Shown: positions 14,206 to 22,845 of the stretch, in pieces | How the letters are laid out: the number at the start of each line of letters is the position of its first letter | Numbering within the stretch: the first letter of the stretch is position 1 | NCBI GenBank assembly: GCA_934573935.1 | Contig: CAKTMO010000024.1 | Location: 1-25,282 of the forward strand | DNA length: 25,282 nucleotides | Source of the DNA: an uncultured Oscillospiraceae bacterium | GTDB lineage: Bacteria > Bacillota > Clostridia > Oscillospirales > Oscillospiraceae | Direction of reading: 5' to 3' | Program-made: the position numbers and the translations under genes | Notes under the pieces: generated by a model | Databases searched by the model: none | The model's input: the letters and a program-made list of their open reading frames with translations, nothing else | Told to the model about the DNA's origin: nothing

Positions 14206-17200
14206 ATGAACGAGATCTTTGTGAAGCTGGTCAACATGAGCGTGGCCGCCGGATGGCTGATCCTGGCGGTGCTGGTGCTGCGGCTGCTGCTGAAACGGGC
14301 GCCCCGCTGGATCACCTGCCTGCTGTGGGCGCTGGTGGCGGTGCGGCTGGTGTGCCCCGTCAGCCTGCCCTCGCCGGTGTCCGTCTATCAGGTGGCGACC
14401 CCCGCCGCCGTGCAGGAGACGGGGCAGGTGGAGTACTTCCAATACGTCCACGCCGGCGGCAATAAGCCCTCCATCCAGCTGGATGTGGAGGCCATCCGCC
14501 CCGTGGACATCACCGGCGAACCCGCCGCGGACGCCGCACCTGCCGGTGACGGAACGGCCCGCGGCACCGTCACCCGCTATCTGCCGCCTTTTGTGGCCGT
14601 CTGGCTGGCGGTGGGGAGCGCGCTGCTGCTGTACGGCCTTGTCAGCACCCTGTGCCTGCGCCGTCGGGTGGGAGAGGCCATGTACCTGCGGTATAACATC
14701 TGGGTGTGCGACGCCGTCACCTCCCCCTTTCTGCTGGGGCTGTTCCGCCCCCGCATCTACCTGCCCAGCGGCATGGACGAGGGGCAGATGGCCTACGTCA
14801 TCGCCCACGAAAACGCCCATCTGCAGCGCCTTGACCAGCTCTGGAAGCCCCTGGGCTACGTGCTGCTGGCCATCCACTGGTTCAACCCATTGGTGTGGCT
14901 GGCCTACGTCCTGTTCTGCCGCGATATCGAGACCGCCTGCGACCAGCGGGTGGTCCGCGGGATGGATGCCGGAGAGAAAAAGGCCTATTCCGCCGCCCTG
15001 CTGGATTGCAGCCAGGGCCGCCGCATGGTGCTGGCCTGCCCCGTGGCCTTTGGCGAGGAGGGGGTAAAGGGCCGCATCAAGGCGGTGCTGCGGTACAAAA
15101 AGCCCGCCCTGTGGGTGGTGCTGGCGGCGCTGCTGATCTGCGCCGCCGTGGCCGTCTGCTTCCTGACCGATCCCATGGGCGGCGGCAAAAAGGGCACCCT
15201 GACCTTTGTGGAGAAGGAGGCCGTCGTCTCCACCTATCGGGCGGACTTCACCGTGGACACGGAGGACGCGGCGCTGGACGCCGCCCTTTACGCCGACGTG
15301 TGGCGGGACGGCCAGTACGAAACCACCCAGCTGCTGGCCATGAACCGGCACGTCCGTGAACTGAGCCTCCAGCTGCAGCAGCCGGAGCGGAACCAGCAGA
15401 TGCTGCCCCAGTTCACCCTCTGGGCCGCCACCGACGCCTACGGCGGCTACGGCTCCCTGTCGGACGGTCTGCCGCAGCTGCCTCAGGACACCGCCTTTGC
15501 CGCCTATGGAAACGGAGAAACGCGCCAGGTGAAGGCGGGGGACGACGTCGTCCTGATGGCCGTGGCCGCGGACTTGGGCGGCGGCCTGCCGGAGTTTGAC
15601 TGCCGCACCCTGGAGAAACAGCCCCGCCTGCCTGAGAGCGCCGACTATATGATCGTGGTCCGCGCCGCCTTCGCCGCGGCGGAGGAGACCTCCGGCGAAG
15701 ACGTGCTGGGCAAGGACACCGACAGCGCCCACGAATACCTGCTGCCCACCTTCCGCCTGCCGGTGGAGGTGGATATCGACGGCGTGGAGGACACCGGCAG
15801 CGTCCAGAGCCTTGACATGCTCATCAACGATCACCGCTGGGTCATGCCCGTCACCGTCCAGCCCACCGGAACGGCCCCGTCCATCACGCTGCACGCCGCG
15901 TCCGGCGACACGCTGTATGCGGAGCGGGGCATGGATGCCCTGCTGTGGGACAGCGCCGAGGGCGTGTCCACCGGCTATGCCGGCGACATGACCGGCGGCG
16001 AGATCATCGACGCCCTGTCTGGCTGGGCATGGCAGATGAAGCGGAACATCGCCCGCTCCAAGGAGGCGATACCCGACGCGGACACCTTCTTCCAGCGCTT
16101 CCCCGACGGCGGCTTCCGCTGGGATATCTACAGCCGCGGCGGCAGCGACCCCATGGTGCTGCTGGGCCTGCTGAGCGATCGCGCCCAGAGCGGCGGCCTG
16201 ACGGCGGCCCAGTGCCGCGCCCTGCTGCTGAGCACCGACGGTCTGGACGGCGCGTATACCGAGGGCTATATCGCGGTGCTGACGGCAGCCTATCAAAGCA
16301 GCGAAAGTGCCTATATGGAGGCCTGGCGGGGCCTGACCACCGCCCAGCAGCAGGCGTCCCTTCGGGATCAGGAGGGCATCCTGCCCCAGCCCACCGGAGC
16401 CATCCGCTGGTCCTATGACAGCAGCGCCCTGAGCGGCCCCTATATGACCGTCAACGGCAGCGGCAGGGTGTTCTATATGGAAGTCCCCGACGATCTGGTG
16501 ACCCGCATCCGCCAGCGGGCGGCGGAGCACGTGACCCTGGGCGGCTTTGAGCCCCCCGCCGACACCCACGGCTGGCTTCGTCCGCTGAATTCCTGGACGG
16601 CGGAAAGGCCCGAGGTGCATCTGATCTTCACGGAGGACTCACCCCGTGAGACCTATTCCCTGCTGCGGGGCGACGGCGGCGTCTGGGGTATCGGGACAGA
16701 GAGCGGCGCAGTCCAGGCGGACGCCGAGGTGCGGGAGCTGCTGTCCCTGATCGCCTCCCTCACCGGCTGGCAGACCACCATGGGACGGGAGCGCTTCTCC
16801 GACCTTTTGTCGGCGGAGCTGATCTACAATGGCGAGACCCTGCACACCGTCACCGACGCCGGAAAGATGGCGCAGCTGCAAAATCTGCTGCAGGGCGGCA
16901 CCCAGTGCAGCTATGCCGCCAAGACCCCGTCGGAGTGCGTGCAGCTGCGGCTGACCCGCAGCAACGGCACTGTTTTCTCCGTGCTGGTGGCGCCGGATAC
17001 GCCCCGCGTCTATCTGCCGCCCTTCTACTACTACGAGTACAACGACTATGAATCCACCGGCACCCAGCCCCTGCTGGATGCCCTGGGCCTGAGCGCCTGG
17101 CCCTCCGCGGTCAGCAGTCAGGACGGCGGCGCGTGGCTGACGGCGCTGGAGGCCCAGCTGACCCCCATGCCCCAGGGCCAGAGCAGCGGCGGCGCGTCCC

Positions 17201-17766
17201 TGATCTTCCCCCTGTCCCAGCAGGCGGTGGATGACACGCTGGCGGCGGTGGGCCTGCCTGTGCGGGTGGCGGCGGAGGAGACCCAGTCCAATGGCGAGGG
17301 GAATGTCTCCTATACCCTCCGCAGCGGCGGAGAGGACCAATACCCCTTTGGCGCCGTCAGCAGCGCCGTCTATGACGGCGGCAAGCGCTTCCTGTCGGTG
17401 ACGTATATGACCCGTCCTGGGGAGGACGTCACCTTCCGCTGGGCGGACTGGCAAAGGCCCATCGCCCTGGCCAACACCCTGTGGGGCGGCTTCTCCGATG
17501 ACGGCCAGCTCTATCGCCAGCTCTCCGTGCTGGAGGTCCCCGACGGCAGCGATCTCTACTACGGCGCCAGCTGGGGAACGGAGGTCAGCGGTGGCTATTG
17601 CAGCGTGAACTACCGGATCACCACCATCCAGGGCAAGCCCGACCATGTGATCTTCGGCATGAACTTCTACGAATCGGAGCTGGAGTACCGCCAGCAGCAG
17701 AAGGACGTCATGCAGCAATACGAGACCCTCCGCCAGCAGATGCAGCAGACGGAGACCGGAGAATAG
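14206..17766 (+). CDS. BlaR1-type M56 metalloprotease sensor with very large unknown extracytoplasmic domain (module 1)
   Basis: A 1186-residue membrane sensor-protease. Residues 1 to about 325 are an M56 domain with several membrane segments, zinc motif HENAH (201-205) and likely third ligand E242 in DIETACDQ. A last membrane segment (KKPALWVVLAALLICAAVAV, about 300-320) leads to an outer domain of about 860 residues. That domain shows no SXXK or KTG transpeptidase motifs, so it is unlikely to sense beta-lactams as BlaR1 does; it is rich in Trp, Tyr and short strand-like stretches. I do not recognise its fold. The end carries a charged Gln-rich helix. GGAGGG lies 6 bases before the ATG, within the end of blaI. 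The ligand is unknown. Confidence 0.88.
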   Translation: MNEIFVKLVNMSVAAGWLILAVLVLRLLLKRAPRWITCLLWALVAVRLVCPVSLPSPVSVYQVATPAAVQETGQVEYFQYVHAGGNKPSIQLDVEAIRPVDITGEPAADAAPAGDGTARGTVTRYLPPFVAVWLAVGSALLLYGLVSTLCLRRRVGEAMYLRYNIWVCDAVTSPFLLGLFRPRIYLPSGMDEGQMAYVIAHENAHLQRLDQLWKPLGYVLLAIHWFNPLVWLAYVLFCRDIETACDQRVVRGMDAGEKKAYSAALLDCSQGRRMVLACPVAFGEEGVKGRIKAVLRYKKPALWVVLAALLICAAVAVCFLTDPMGGGKKGTLTFVEKEAVVSTYRADFTVDTEDAALDAALYADVWRDGQYETTQLLAMNRHVRELSLQLQQPERNQQMLPQFTLWAATDAYGGYGSLSDGLPQLPQDTAFAAYGNGETRQVKAGDDVVLMAVAADLGGGLPEFDCRTLEKQPRLPESADYMIVVRAAFAAAEETSGEDVLGKDTDSAHEYLLPTFRLPVEVDIDGVEDTGSVQSLDMLINDHRWVMPVTVQPTGTAPSITLHAASGDTLYAERGMDALLWDSAEGVSTGYAGDMTGGEIIDALSGWAWQMKRNIARSKEAIPDADTFFQRFPDGGFRWDIYSRGGSDPMVLLGLLSDRAQSGGLTAAQCRALLLSTDGLDGAYTEGYIAVLTAAYQSSESAYMEAWRGLTTAQQQASLRDQEGILPQPTGAIRWSYDSSALSGPYMTVNGSGRVFYMEVPDDLVTRIRQRAAEHVTLGGFEPPADTHGWLRPLNSWTAERPEVHLIFTEDSPRETYSLLRGDGGVWGIGTESGAVQADAEVRELLSLIASLTGWQTTMGRERFSDLLSAELIYNGETLHTVTDAGKMAQLQNLLQGGTQCSYAAKTPSECVQLRLTRSNGTVFSVLVAPDTPRVYLPPFYYYEYNDYESTGTQPLLDALGLSAWPSAVSSQDGGAWLTALEAQLTPMPQGQSSGGASLIFPLSQQAVDDTLAAVGLPVRVAAEETQSNGEGNVSYTLRSGGEDQYPFGAVSSAVYDGGKRFLSVTYMTRPGEDVTFRWADWQRPIALANTLWGGFSDDGQLYRQLSVLEVPDGSDLYYGASWGTEVSGGYCSVNYRITTIQGKPDHVIFGMNFYESELEYRQQQKDVMQQYETLRQQMQQTETGE

Positions 17767-17777
17767 GCACACGATCC

Positions 17778-17806
17778 GCAAGGGAGGGGCTTTGCCCCTC
17801 CCTTGC
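17778..17806 (+). terminator. Hairpin after the module 1 sensor gene
   Basis: GCAAGGGAGGGGC (17778-17790) pairs perfectly with GCCCCTCCCTTGC (17794-17806) around TTT. No T run follows, so termination may be inefficient or need the next repeat hairpin. Confidence 0.55.
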
Positions 17807-17826
17807 AAACATTCACCGCACCACCA

Positions 17827-18000
17827 AAAAGGCCCCCTTGTGTAAAGGGTCGCGGCGTGAAAAAACATGCCAGTGGCATGTTTTTAGCCGCGATCTCTGC
17901 AGCTACGCTGCCGTAGCATCCAGCAAGTAACCACCGCACCATCCCGCGACAACCTCTCCGGCACTTCGCGCCACCTCCCCTTACACAGGGGAGGCTTTGG
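17827..18000. repeat. Inverted composite repeat (copy D)
   Basis: This copy reads mostly in the opposite direction. It contains AAGGCCCCCTTGTGTAAAGG, the hairpin AAAAAACATGCC-AGT-GGCATGTTTTT (about 17860-17886), and then the complement of the foldback element left arm, CCACCTCCCCTTACACAGGG...CTTTGG, ending at 18000. The A-tail/T-tail hairpin may add termination for the module 1 sensor gene. Confidence 0.68.
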
Positions 18001-18034
18001 TACGTGCCATATGGCGAAAATGCGTGCGTTCATC

Positions 18035-18110
18035 GCGCGGCGGGGTGAGGGCCCCCCGCCCTACAGAGGGGATAACGAGACTGTTTGTAAGGGCCGCAGG
18101 CCCCTACGGG
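18035..18110. repeat. Two GC-rich REP-like palindromes
   Basis: GCGGCGGGGTGAGGGCCCCC...CGCCCTAC (18037-18063) and GGGCCGCAGGCCCCTACGGG (18091-18110) are the same kinds of unit as at 4005-4097. They complete the 417-base gap between the two convergent sensor genes, in which I see no gene. Confidence 0.7.
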
Positions 18111-18148
18111 TGCAGTGGGGCCTGTCTACGCATAACACCCATCAAAGG

Positions 18149-18179
18149 AAAAGCGGTTTCCACATCGGAAACCGCTTTT
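18149..18179 (-). terminator. Terminator of the module 2 sensor gene
   Basis: AAAAGCGGTTTCC (18149-18161) pairs perfectly with GGAAACCGCTTTT (18167-18179) around a 5-base loop. It lies just after the minus-strand stop and its A/T flanks let it act in both directions. Confidence 0.85.
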
Positions 18180-18183
18180 CGTC

Positions 18184-20166
18184 TCATGATGCTTTTGACA
18201 GGGGGTACAGGCTGGTGTCCACCCAGATGGCGGGGCGGATGTAGGCGGGCTCGTAGCTGCGGGGGCCGATGCGCACGCCGCCCCAGGCGCACACCTGCTC
18301 CGGATGGCCGCCGCCGTCATACATGGAGCGCAGCAGCCAGCCCGCGTCCACGTTCATATAGCCGGATTCCATATTGACCGTGTCGGCATAGAGGGTGGGC
18401 CGGTTTTCGGTGTCCGCCTCCGAGACGAAGTAGCGCCTGACCTCATCGCCGCTGAGCAGGAACACGGGATCGGGATCAGCCACCAGACAGCGCTGCTCCT
18501 CCTCTGTAAAGGCGGCGCTGCAAAAGTCGGTGTTCAGCCAGGTGCGCAGACTGCTGGTCTCCCAGCTGGGAACGCCCTCATAGCTCTGATAGGCTGGCGT
18601 AAAGGACTGGTAGTCCAGGGAATAATCGCTGATCAGCAGCACCCTGTTCCCCTCCCGCGCCAGCACCAGCCAGGGGATGGCCTCGGGGCCGTTGGAGCGG
18701 TCGTCGTCCATCTCGTAATGGCCGAAGGTGACGACCTCCTTCGTCTGTCCCGCCTCCCCCAGATACTCCCGATCGGGGCCCAGAACATGCTTCACATCCA
18801 GCCAGGTCATGTCGCCCATGTCGTACCAGCGGGTCACGCCGCCGACAGTGACCTCCACGCTGTCCTCCAACTCATCGGGATAGAAGCGGCAGAAGCGCAG
18901 AAGGGTGTCCCCGTCCATGTCCACCCGCAGAACAGTATACCGGTTGTCGCCGCTGCCCTTCGGCGCGTCGCCGTCCCGATACGTCCAGCCGGAATCCCGC
19001 AGCAGCTGGGCCAGCAGATGGCCCGGAACGGTATCGTCAAAAAACTCTCTGCCCACGTCGTGCCATGTGAACGTCACCGTGTCCACCCCATCGGCCTGCT
19101 CCGCCAGCGCCAGCAGGTCGGGATCGGTCTGGGTGGTCTCAGGGCCCTCCGGCTCCGCCGCCCCCTTGGGATCGGTCAAAAAGCACACCGCCAGCACGGC
19201 GCAGACCACCACCGCCGCCAGCACCGCCCACAGGGCGGGCTTTTTGTGGCGCAGCACCGCCTTGATACGGGTCTTGACCCCCACCTCGCCAAAGGCCAGG
19301 GGGCAGGCGGCCACCCAGCGGCGGCCCTGGCTGCAGTCCAGCAGGGTCTGGGAATAGGCTGCCCGCTCCCCTGCCGCCATGCCGCGGATCACCCGCTCGT
19401 CGCAGGCCAGCTCCATATCGCGGCAGAACAGGACGTAGGCCACCCACATCAGCGGATGATACCAGTACACCGCCAGCAGCGCGTAGCCCAGGGGCTTCCA
19501 CACATGATCCCAGCGGCGCAGGTGGGCCTGCTCGTGCCGCAGAACGCAGGCCCGTGCGGTCTCGTCCATGCCGGAGGTCAGATAGATGCGGGGCCGGAAC
19601 AGCCCCAGAATGAAGGGCGACCGGATCTCGTCGCACACATACACGTTTCCTCCCAGGGGCGCCGACGCCGCCACCGTCTCCCCCAGGCTGACATAGCCCA
19701 CCAGCGCCAGCACCGCCATCGCGCCCACGCCCAGCGCCCAGATGATGGAGGGCAGCGTCATGTCCAGCGAGCGGACAGGCGTCCCCCTCTGGGCGGAGGT
19801 ATCAGCGGTTCCGGCGGCAGACACCGCCGCGCCGCCGGTGGGCGCGGACTGCGCCGCCGGTACACTGGGCAGCAGGGCGGCGGGATGGTAGCTGACGTCG
19901 CCGCAGAAGCCGGTGTCCTGAAAATACGTCACCTGCCCGCTGGGCTGGACGGCGTCGCCCGCCAGCCGGTAGGCCGACAGGTCGGAATGGAGCGCCACAG
20001 GGCACGCCAGCCGCACCGCCACCAGCGCCCACGCGGCGCACAGCACCCACTTCGGGGCGATCTTCTTCAGCAGCGGCCGCAGCAGCAACAGCGCCGCGAT
20101 CAGCCAACCGGCGGCCACCGCCAGATTCAGATTGGCCACAAACAGCGAAAGCAATCTGTCCCCCAC
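18184..20166 (-). CDS. BlaR1-type M56 metalloprotease sensor fused to a DUF6273 domain (module 2)
   Basis: A 660-residue membrane sensor-protease. The M56 part (1 to about 330) has zinc motif HEQAH (211-215), third ligand E252 in DMELACDE, and a last membrane segment (KKPALWAVLAAVVVCAVLAV). Outside follow a linker domain (about 345-465) and a DUF6273 domain (about 475-655) recognised by VTFGHYEMDDD, EAIPWLVLAREGNRVLLISDY, WETSSLRTWLNTDFCSAAF and RPAIWVD; DUF6273 occurs in surface proteins of gut Firmicutes and its ligand is unknown. I chose the GTG at 20166, 7 bases after AGGAGG; an overlapping TTG two codons earlier would sit on the ribosome site. The M56 part is clearly paralogous to the 14206-17766 gene, while the sensor domain is unrelated. 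Confidence 0.9.
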   Translation of the reverse strand: MGDRLLSLFVANLNLAVAAGWLIAALLLLRPLLKKIAPKWVLCAAWALVAVRLACPVALHSDLSAYRLAGDAVQPSGQVTYFQDTGFCGDVSYHPAALLPSVPAAQSAPTGGAAVSAAGTADTSAQRGTPVRSLDMTLPSIIWALGVGAMAVLALVGYVSLGETVAASAPLGGNVYVCDEIRSPFILGLFRPRIYLTSGMDETARACVLRHEQAHLRRWDHVWKPLGYALLAVYWYHPLMWVAYVLFCRDMELACDERVIRGMAAGERAAYSQTLLDCSQGRRWVAACPLAFGEVGVKTRIKAVLRHKKPALWAVLAAVVVCAVLAVCFLTDPKGAAEPEGPETTQTDPDLLALAEQADGVDTVTFTWHDVGREFFDDTVPGHLLAQLLRDSGWTYRDGDAPKGSGDNRYTVLRVDMDGDTLLRFCRFYPDELEDSVEVTVGGVTRWYDMGDMTWLDVKHVLGPDREYLGEAGQTKEVVTFGHYEMDDDRSNGPEAIPWLVLAREGNRVLLISDYSLDYQSFTPAYQSYEGVPSWETSSLRTWLNTDFCSAAFTEEEQRCLVADPDPVFLLSGDEVRRYFVSEADTENRPTLYADTVNMESGYMNVDAGWLLRSMYDGGGHPEQVCAWGGVRIGPRSYEPAYIRPAIWVDTSLYPLSKAS

Positions 20167-20168
20167 CG

Positions 20169-20534
20169 TCAACCCTCCTTCCGGAATGTGTCGATCATCT
20201 TCTGGATCTCCTCCACCTCCGCCGCCGACAGCTTTTTGCGGGTGGTGAAGGCGGTCAGAAACGCGGGCAGCGACCCGTCAAAGGCGTCCTCCACAAACTG
20301 TTCCGTGCGGGCGGCGTCAAACTGCCGGCGGGTCATCACCACCGACACCAGCCCGTCCTCGTTCTTGAAAAGCCCCTTTTCGCACAGCTTCCGCAGCACG
20401 GTGTAGGTGGTAGGCTTTTTCCAGTTCAGCTCCCGCTGGCAGATCTTCACCAGCTCGCCCGACGGCAGCGGCGCGTAGTGCCACACGATCTCCGCAAACC
20501 GCAGCTGCACCTCGCCCAGTTCCATATGCTCCAT
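20169..20534 (-). CDS. BlaI/MecI-family repressor (module 2)
   Basis: A 121-residue winged-helix repressor paralogous to the one at 13844. The DNA-binding part includes GEVQLRFAEIVWHYAP and the recognition helix KKPTTYTVLRKLCEKG (about residues 39-54). The recognition helix differs from module 1 (KPTTYTV against RTTVHTV), in line with its different operators. The C-terminal helices fit the dimerisation and cleavage region. The ATG at 20534 follows AAGGAGGAG by 6 bases. The sensor gene starts at or just after the stop, so the two are coupled. It should repress its own operon until the sensor protease is triggered. Confidence 0.93.
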   Translation of the reverse strand: MEHMELGEVQLRFAEIVWHYAPLPSGELVKICQRELNWKKPTTYTVLRKLCEKGLFKNEDGLVSVVMTRRQFDAARTEQFVEDAFDGSLPAFLTAFTTRKKLSAAEVEEIQKMIDTFRKEG

Positions 20535-20551
20535 GGGATCTCCTCCTTTTG

Positions 20552-20606
20552 GTTTATCTCAAATAAACTGTACCTTGAGTTTATCATCAATAAACCTCCC
20601 TGTCAA
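20552..20606 (-). promoter_or_regulatory. Promoter with two repressor operators (module 2)
   Basis: On the minus strand TTGACA (20606-20601), 17 bases, then TAAACT (20583-20578). Two 17-bp sites with perfect 6-bp arms GTTTAT-N5-ATAAAC lie at 20579-20595, over the spacer and -10 box, and at 20552-20568. Their centres are 27 bases apart. The layout mirrors module 1 but the half-site sequence is different. Confidence 0.85.
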
Positions 20607-20683
20607 GAATTTTTCCAGAAATTCCGAAAAAGCCGCGCTGCACAATAGGCTCCCTGCGGCGCGGAAAGAAAACCGCCACAAAC

Positions 20684-20727
20684 AAAAAGAGCGATCCGAC
20701 TCCATACGAAGTCAGAGCGCTCTTTTT
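20684..20727 (-). terminator. Terminator of the defence operon
   Basis: AAAAAGAGCG (20684-20693) pairs with CGCTCTTTTT (20718-20727), with an inner GACT/AGTC pairing. On the minus strand it ends in TTTTTGTTT, about 165 bases past the last gene of the operon. It can work in both directions. Confidence 0.72.
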
Positions 20728-20730
20728 TGT

Positions 20731-20891
20731 TGGCTGGTCTTATCGGGATCACTCCCACTCGCCAAGTGGAAACGCACTCTAAACTTTTTTGTATAGACCG
20801 TTTGATTCCATTTGGTTTTATTTGATACCTATTATCCCAATCCTATGGGGTATCCGACTTTCTGCTATCAAAAAGCTATCAGGGGATGCTA
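20731..20891. other. AT-rich edge of the defence island with three short direct repeats
   Basis: No gene is seen. Base composition turns AT-rich near 20770 and stays lower in GC to the right edge. GCTATCA occurs at 20864-20870, 20875-20881 and 20888-20894, the last overlapping the ATPase stop. TTTGATACC and TTTGATTCC stand nearby. These could be recombinase-binding or junction remnants, but no integrase is present. Confidence 0.4.
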
Positions 20892-22814
20892 TCAAAGTGC
20901 TTCATTGATATCAGTACAGAGCTTTTCAAATCTATCCAAAGCAGAAGAGATGTCTTTCTCTGTCCAGATATCAGGATTTTGAATCAAATACATGCTTGGT
21001 CTATAATGATCGAAGCGAATCTCTGAGTTAGATGATAGAACATTTTCGACAGAATGTAAAACATCGCCGTCTTTGATGTTTTTTCCATTTATTTTTGCAT
21101 CAGCAGACAGTCCATAGCATGCATTTACAAGTTTAATATACGGTTCTTTCCCAATAATATCCTCAATGTCGCTTGTTGGATATTGGGTATAATCGCTGGC
21201 TAAAAAGACACGGTTCGCGCTCAAAAGACCACTCTTTTTCAATCGGTCGATTTTGTTTTTGTCGCCATTGTGATAGTCTGTTAGTGTTACAATTTTGAGG
21301 GCATTTCCTCCAAATAGAGATACAAAGCTTTGTATCTTATCTATGCCGCCAGATGGACATAGTGTCCAATCGCTACTCAAGCCTGTTCTACCAAGTTCCT
21401 TAAGCTTATTCGAAAAATATGTTAAGTACAAGATATCTGACGGTCCCTCGACGAGCAAAGTGTTATTACCTATAAAGAGGGTTTGCGTAATATCATAGCC
21501 AAATGCTGCTTGGAGTGGGAAGGTAGTATCGCGGTCTTTACTCAATACTTTAGAGCCAACTTTCGTTCCTAGTACCGTATCATCTTCACCTGTCATATCT
21601 TCAACTGTTCTGGCAGATAGAATGTCAGAAAAGTCAAGCATAAATGGAGAATGAGTGGTATATAGCAACTGGAATTTGGGCGTAATTTTTTCCTTAAAGA
21701 AGCGAATCAAATCTCCTTGGGCTTTGGCGTGGAGGGTTAGTCCAGGTTCATCAAGGAGAATTATTAAATTATCTTCTTTTTTCTGTAAGTAATTAAACCA
21801 AATTAAAAACGAGAAGAACCATACAAATCCAGCGCTCCGGTCGTCAAATGACACGGATGAATCATGGCGTGTGTTTTCAATACGTGTCGAAAAAATATAA
21901 CCATCGTTGTAAGGTGCTTCATCTCCCGGCTTTGCCATGTCATATCTAAACTCGACCCACAAGTGTTTATTTTGACTCCAATAGGAAAAGATTTCTCGTG
22001 TGATTTTGCTTGAGATGCCACGAGTCTTATTTATCAAAGCTTCTAGGCGATTGGAATCCTTTATTTCTTCAACAGAGGAATTGGCTAGCGACAGGAGTGC
22101 CTCAAATACTTTTTCATTTTTAGTCAACTGCCCGGAATTACTTCTGGAGATAAAGCGGTTAATCGCAATTTTACCAGGAAGCTTTTGATACTCTGCAAAA
22201 TACGAAAACTTTGGCAAATATTTTAGGAGATATCTTTCTGAGAAAGTATCAAGTTTATCGTTTGGGAATGCTTCATCGAACCAATCCTTAAAGGATTGCT
22301 CTGCGTCAGATAGGACGGAGAGTTGATTGAGTTGCGTACGAATGTCCGAGATGGAATCGAATTTGGTGATTTGCGCTCTATCGGGATCGCCAAATGCAAA
22401 GTCTGCCGTTTTCTTTGTAAAGAGTTTTTCGAAGTTTGGCTCGAAAGACCATGAGCGATGATTATCATAGCCATTTGTGATCGTCACGATGGTTGACTTT
22501 GTAATAAATCCACTTCCAAAAAGAGCATCAATCTCAGTAATTTCATTTTCGGTAAACTTCCAGTGAGATATAAGCACTGTGTTACCATCCGGAATTTCTC
22601 CAGCTTCAAAATCGGTTTGATACATTTTAGGATACTCATAAAGTGCGTCGTAAATATCCTCTTTATCAACAGGATTGAGTTTATATAACGCTTGGAGAAT
22701 AGCGCTTTTTCCAGATTCATTTTTGCCAACCAAACATGTCATTTGGTCGACTGTAAAAGTTTCAGAGTCCAGTATGCACTTGTAGTTTTTAATTCTGACA
22801 TCGACTAGTAGCAT
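20892..22814 (-). CDS. AAA ATPase with TOPRIM domain (OLD-family nuclease-like)
   Basis: A 640-residue protein of the overcoming-lysogenization-defect type: an SMC/ABC-like ATPase joined to a TOPRIM nuclease. Visible motifs are Walker A GKNESGKS (30-37), Walker B LIILLDEPG (about 349-357), switch TTHSPFML just after, then TOPRIM LLVEGPSD (about 450-457) and LTDYHNGDKNK (about 511 on). The acidic DxD of TOPRIM is atypical (DYHNGD), so nuclease activity is less certain. AAAGGA lies about 9 bases before the ATG. It starts 31 bases after vsr on the same strand, so it is probably the last gene of the restriction operon. No UvrD-like helicase partner is present, so it is not Gabija. Confidence 0.87.
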   Translation of the reverse strand: MLLVDVRIKNYKCILDSETFTVDQMTCLVGKNESGKSAILQALYKLNPVDKEDIYDALYEYPKMYQTDFEAGEIPDGNTVLISHWKFTENEITEIDALFGSGFITKSTIVTITNGYDNHRSWSFEPNFEKLFTKKTADFAFGDPDRAQITKFDSISDIRTQLNQLSVLSDAEQSFKDWFDEAFPNDKLDTFSERYLLKYLPKFSYFAEYQKLPGKIAINRFISRSNSGQLTKNEKVFEALLSLANSSVEEIKDSNRLEALINKTRGISSKITREIFSYWSQNKHLWVEFRYDMAKPGDEAPYNDGYIFSTRIENTRHDSSVSFDDRSAGFVWFFSFLIWFNYLQKKEDNLIILLDEPGLTLHAKAQGDLIRFFKEKITPKFQLLYTTHSPFMLDFSDILSARTVEDMTGEDDTVLGTKVGSKVLSKDRDTTFPLQAAFGYDITQTLFIGNNTLLVEGPSDILYLTYFSNKLKELGRTGLSSDWTLCPSGGIDKIQSFVSLFGGNALKIVTLTDYHNGDKNKIDRLKKSGLLSANRVFLASDYTQYPTSDIEDIIGKEPYIKLVNACYGLSADAKINGKNIKDGDVLHSVENVLSSNSEIRFDHYRPSMYLIQNPDIWTEKDISSALDRFEKLCTDINEAL

Positions 22815-22845
22815 TTATACACATCCTTTCATTCCGTTGTTTGCA

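Noticed and set aside
14098..16620. 840-codon antisense frame opposite the module 1 sensor
   Set aside because: Shadow of a clear operon; no ribosome site or recognisable domain.
18304..20406. 700-codon plus-strand frame opposite module 2
   Set aside because: Shadow; it runs antisense to both the sensor and the repressor gene.
13772..20606. Beta-lactam resistance system
   Set aside because: No beta-lactamase or PBP2a gene is nearby and neither sensor shows transpeptidase motifs in its outer domain.
20892..22814. Gabija (GajA) call for the ATPase
   Set aside because: Gabija needs an adjacent UvrD-like GajB helicase; the neighbours are vsr and a repressor gene.
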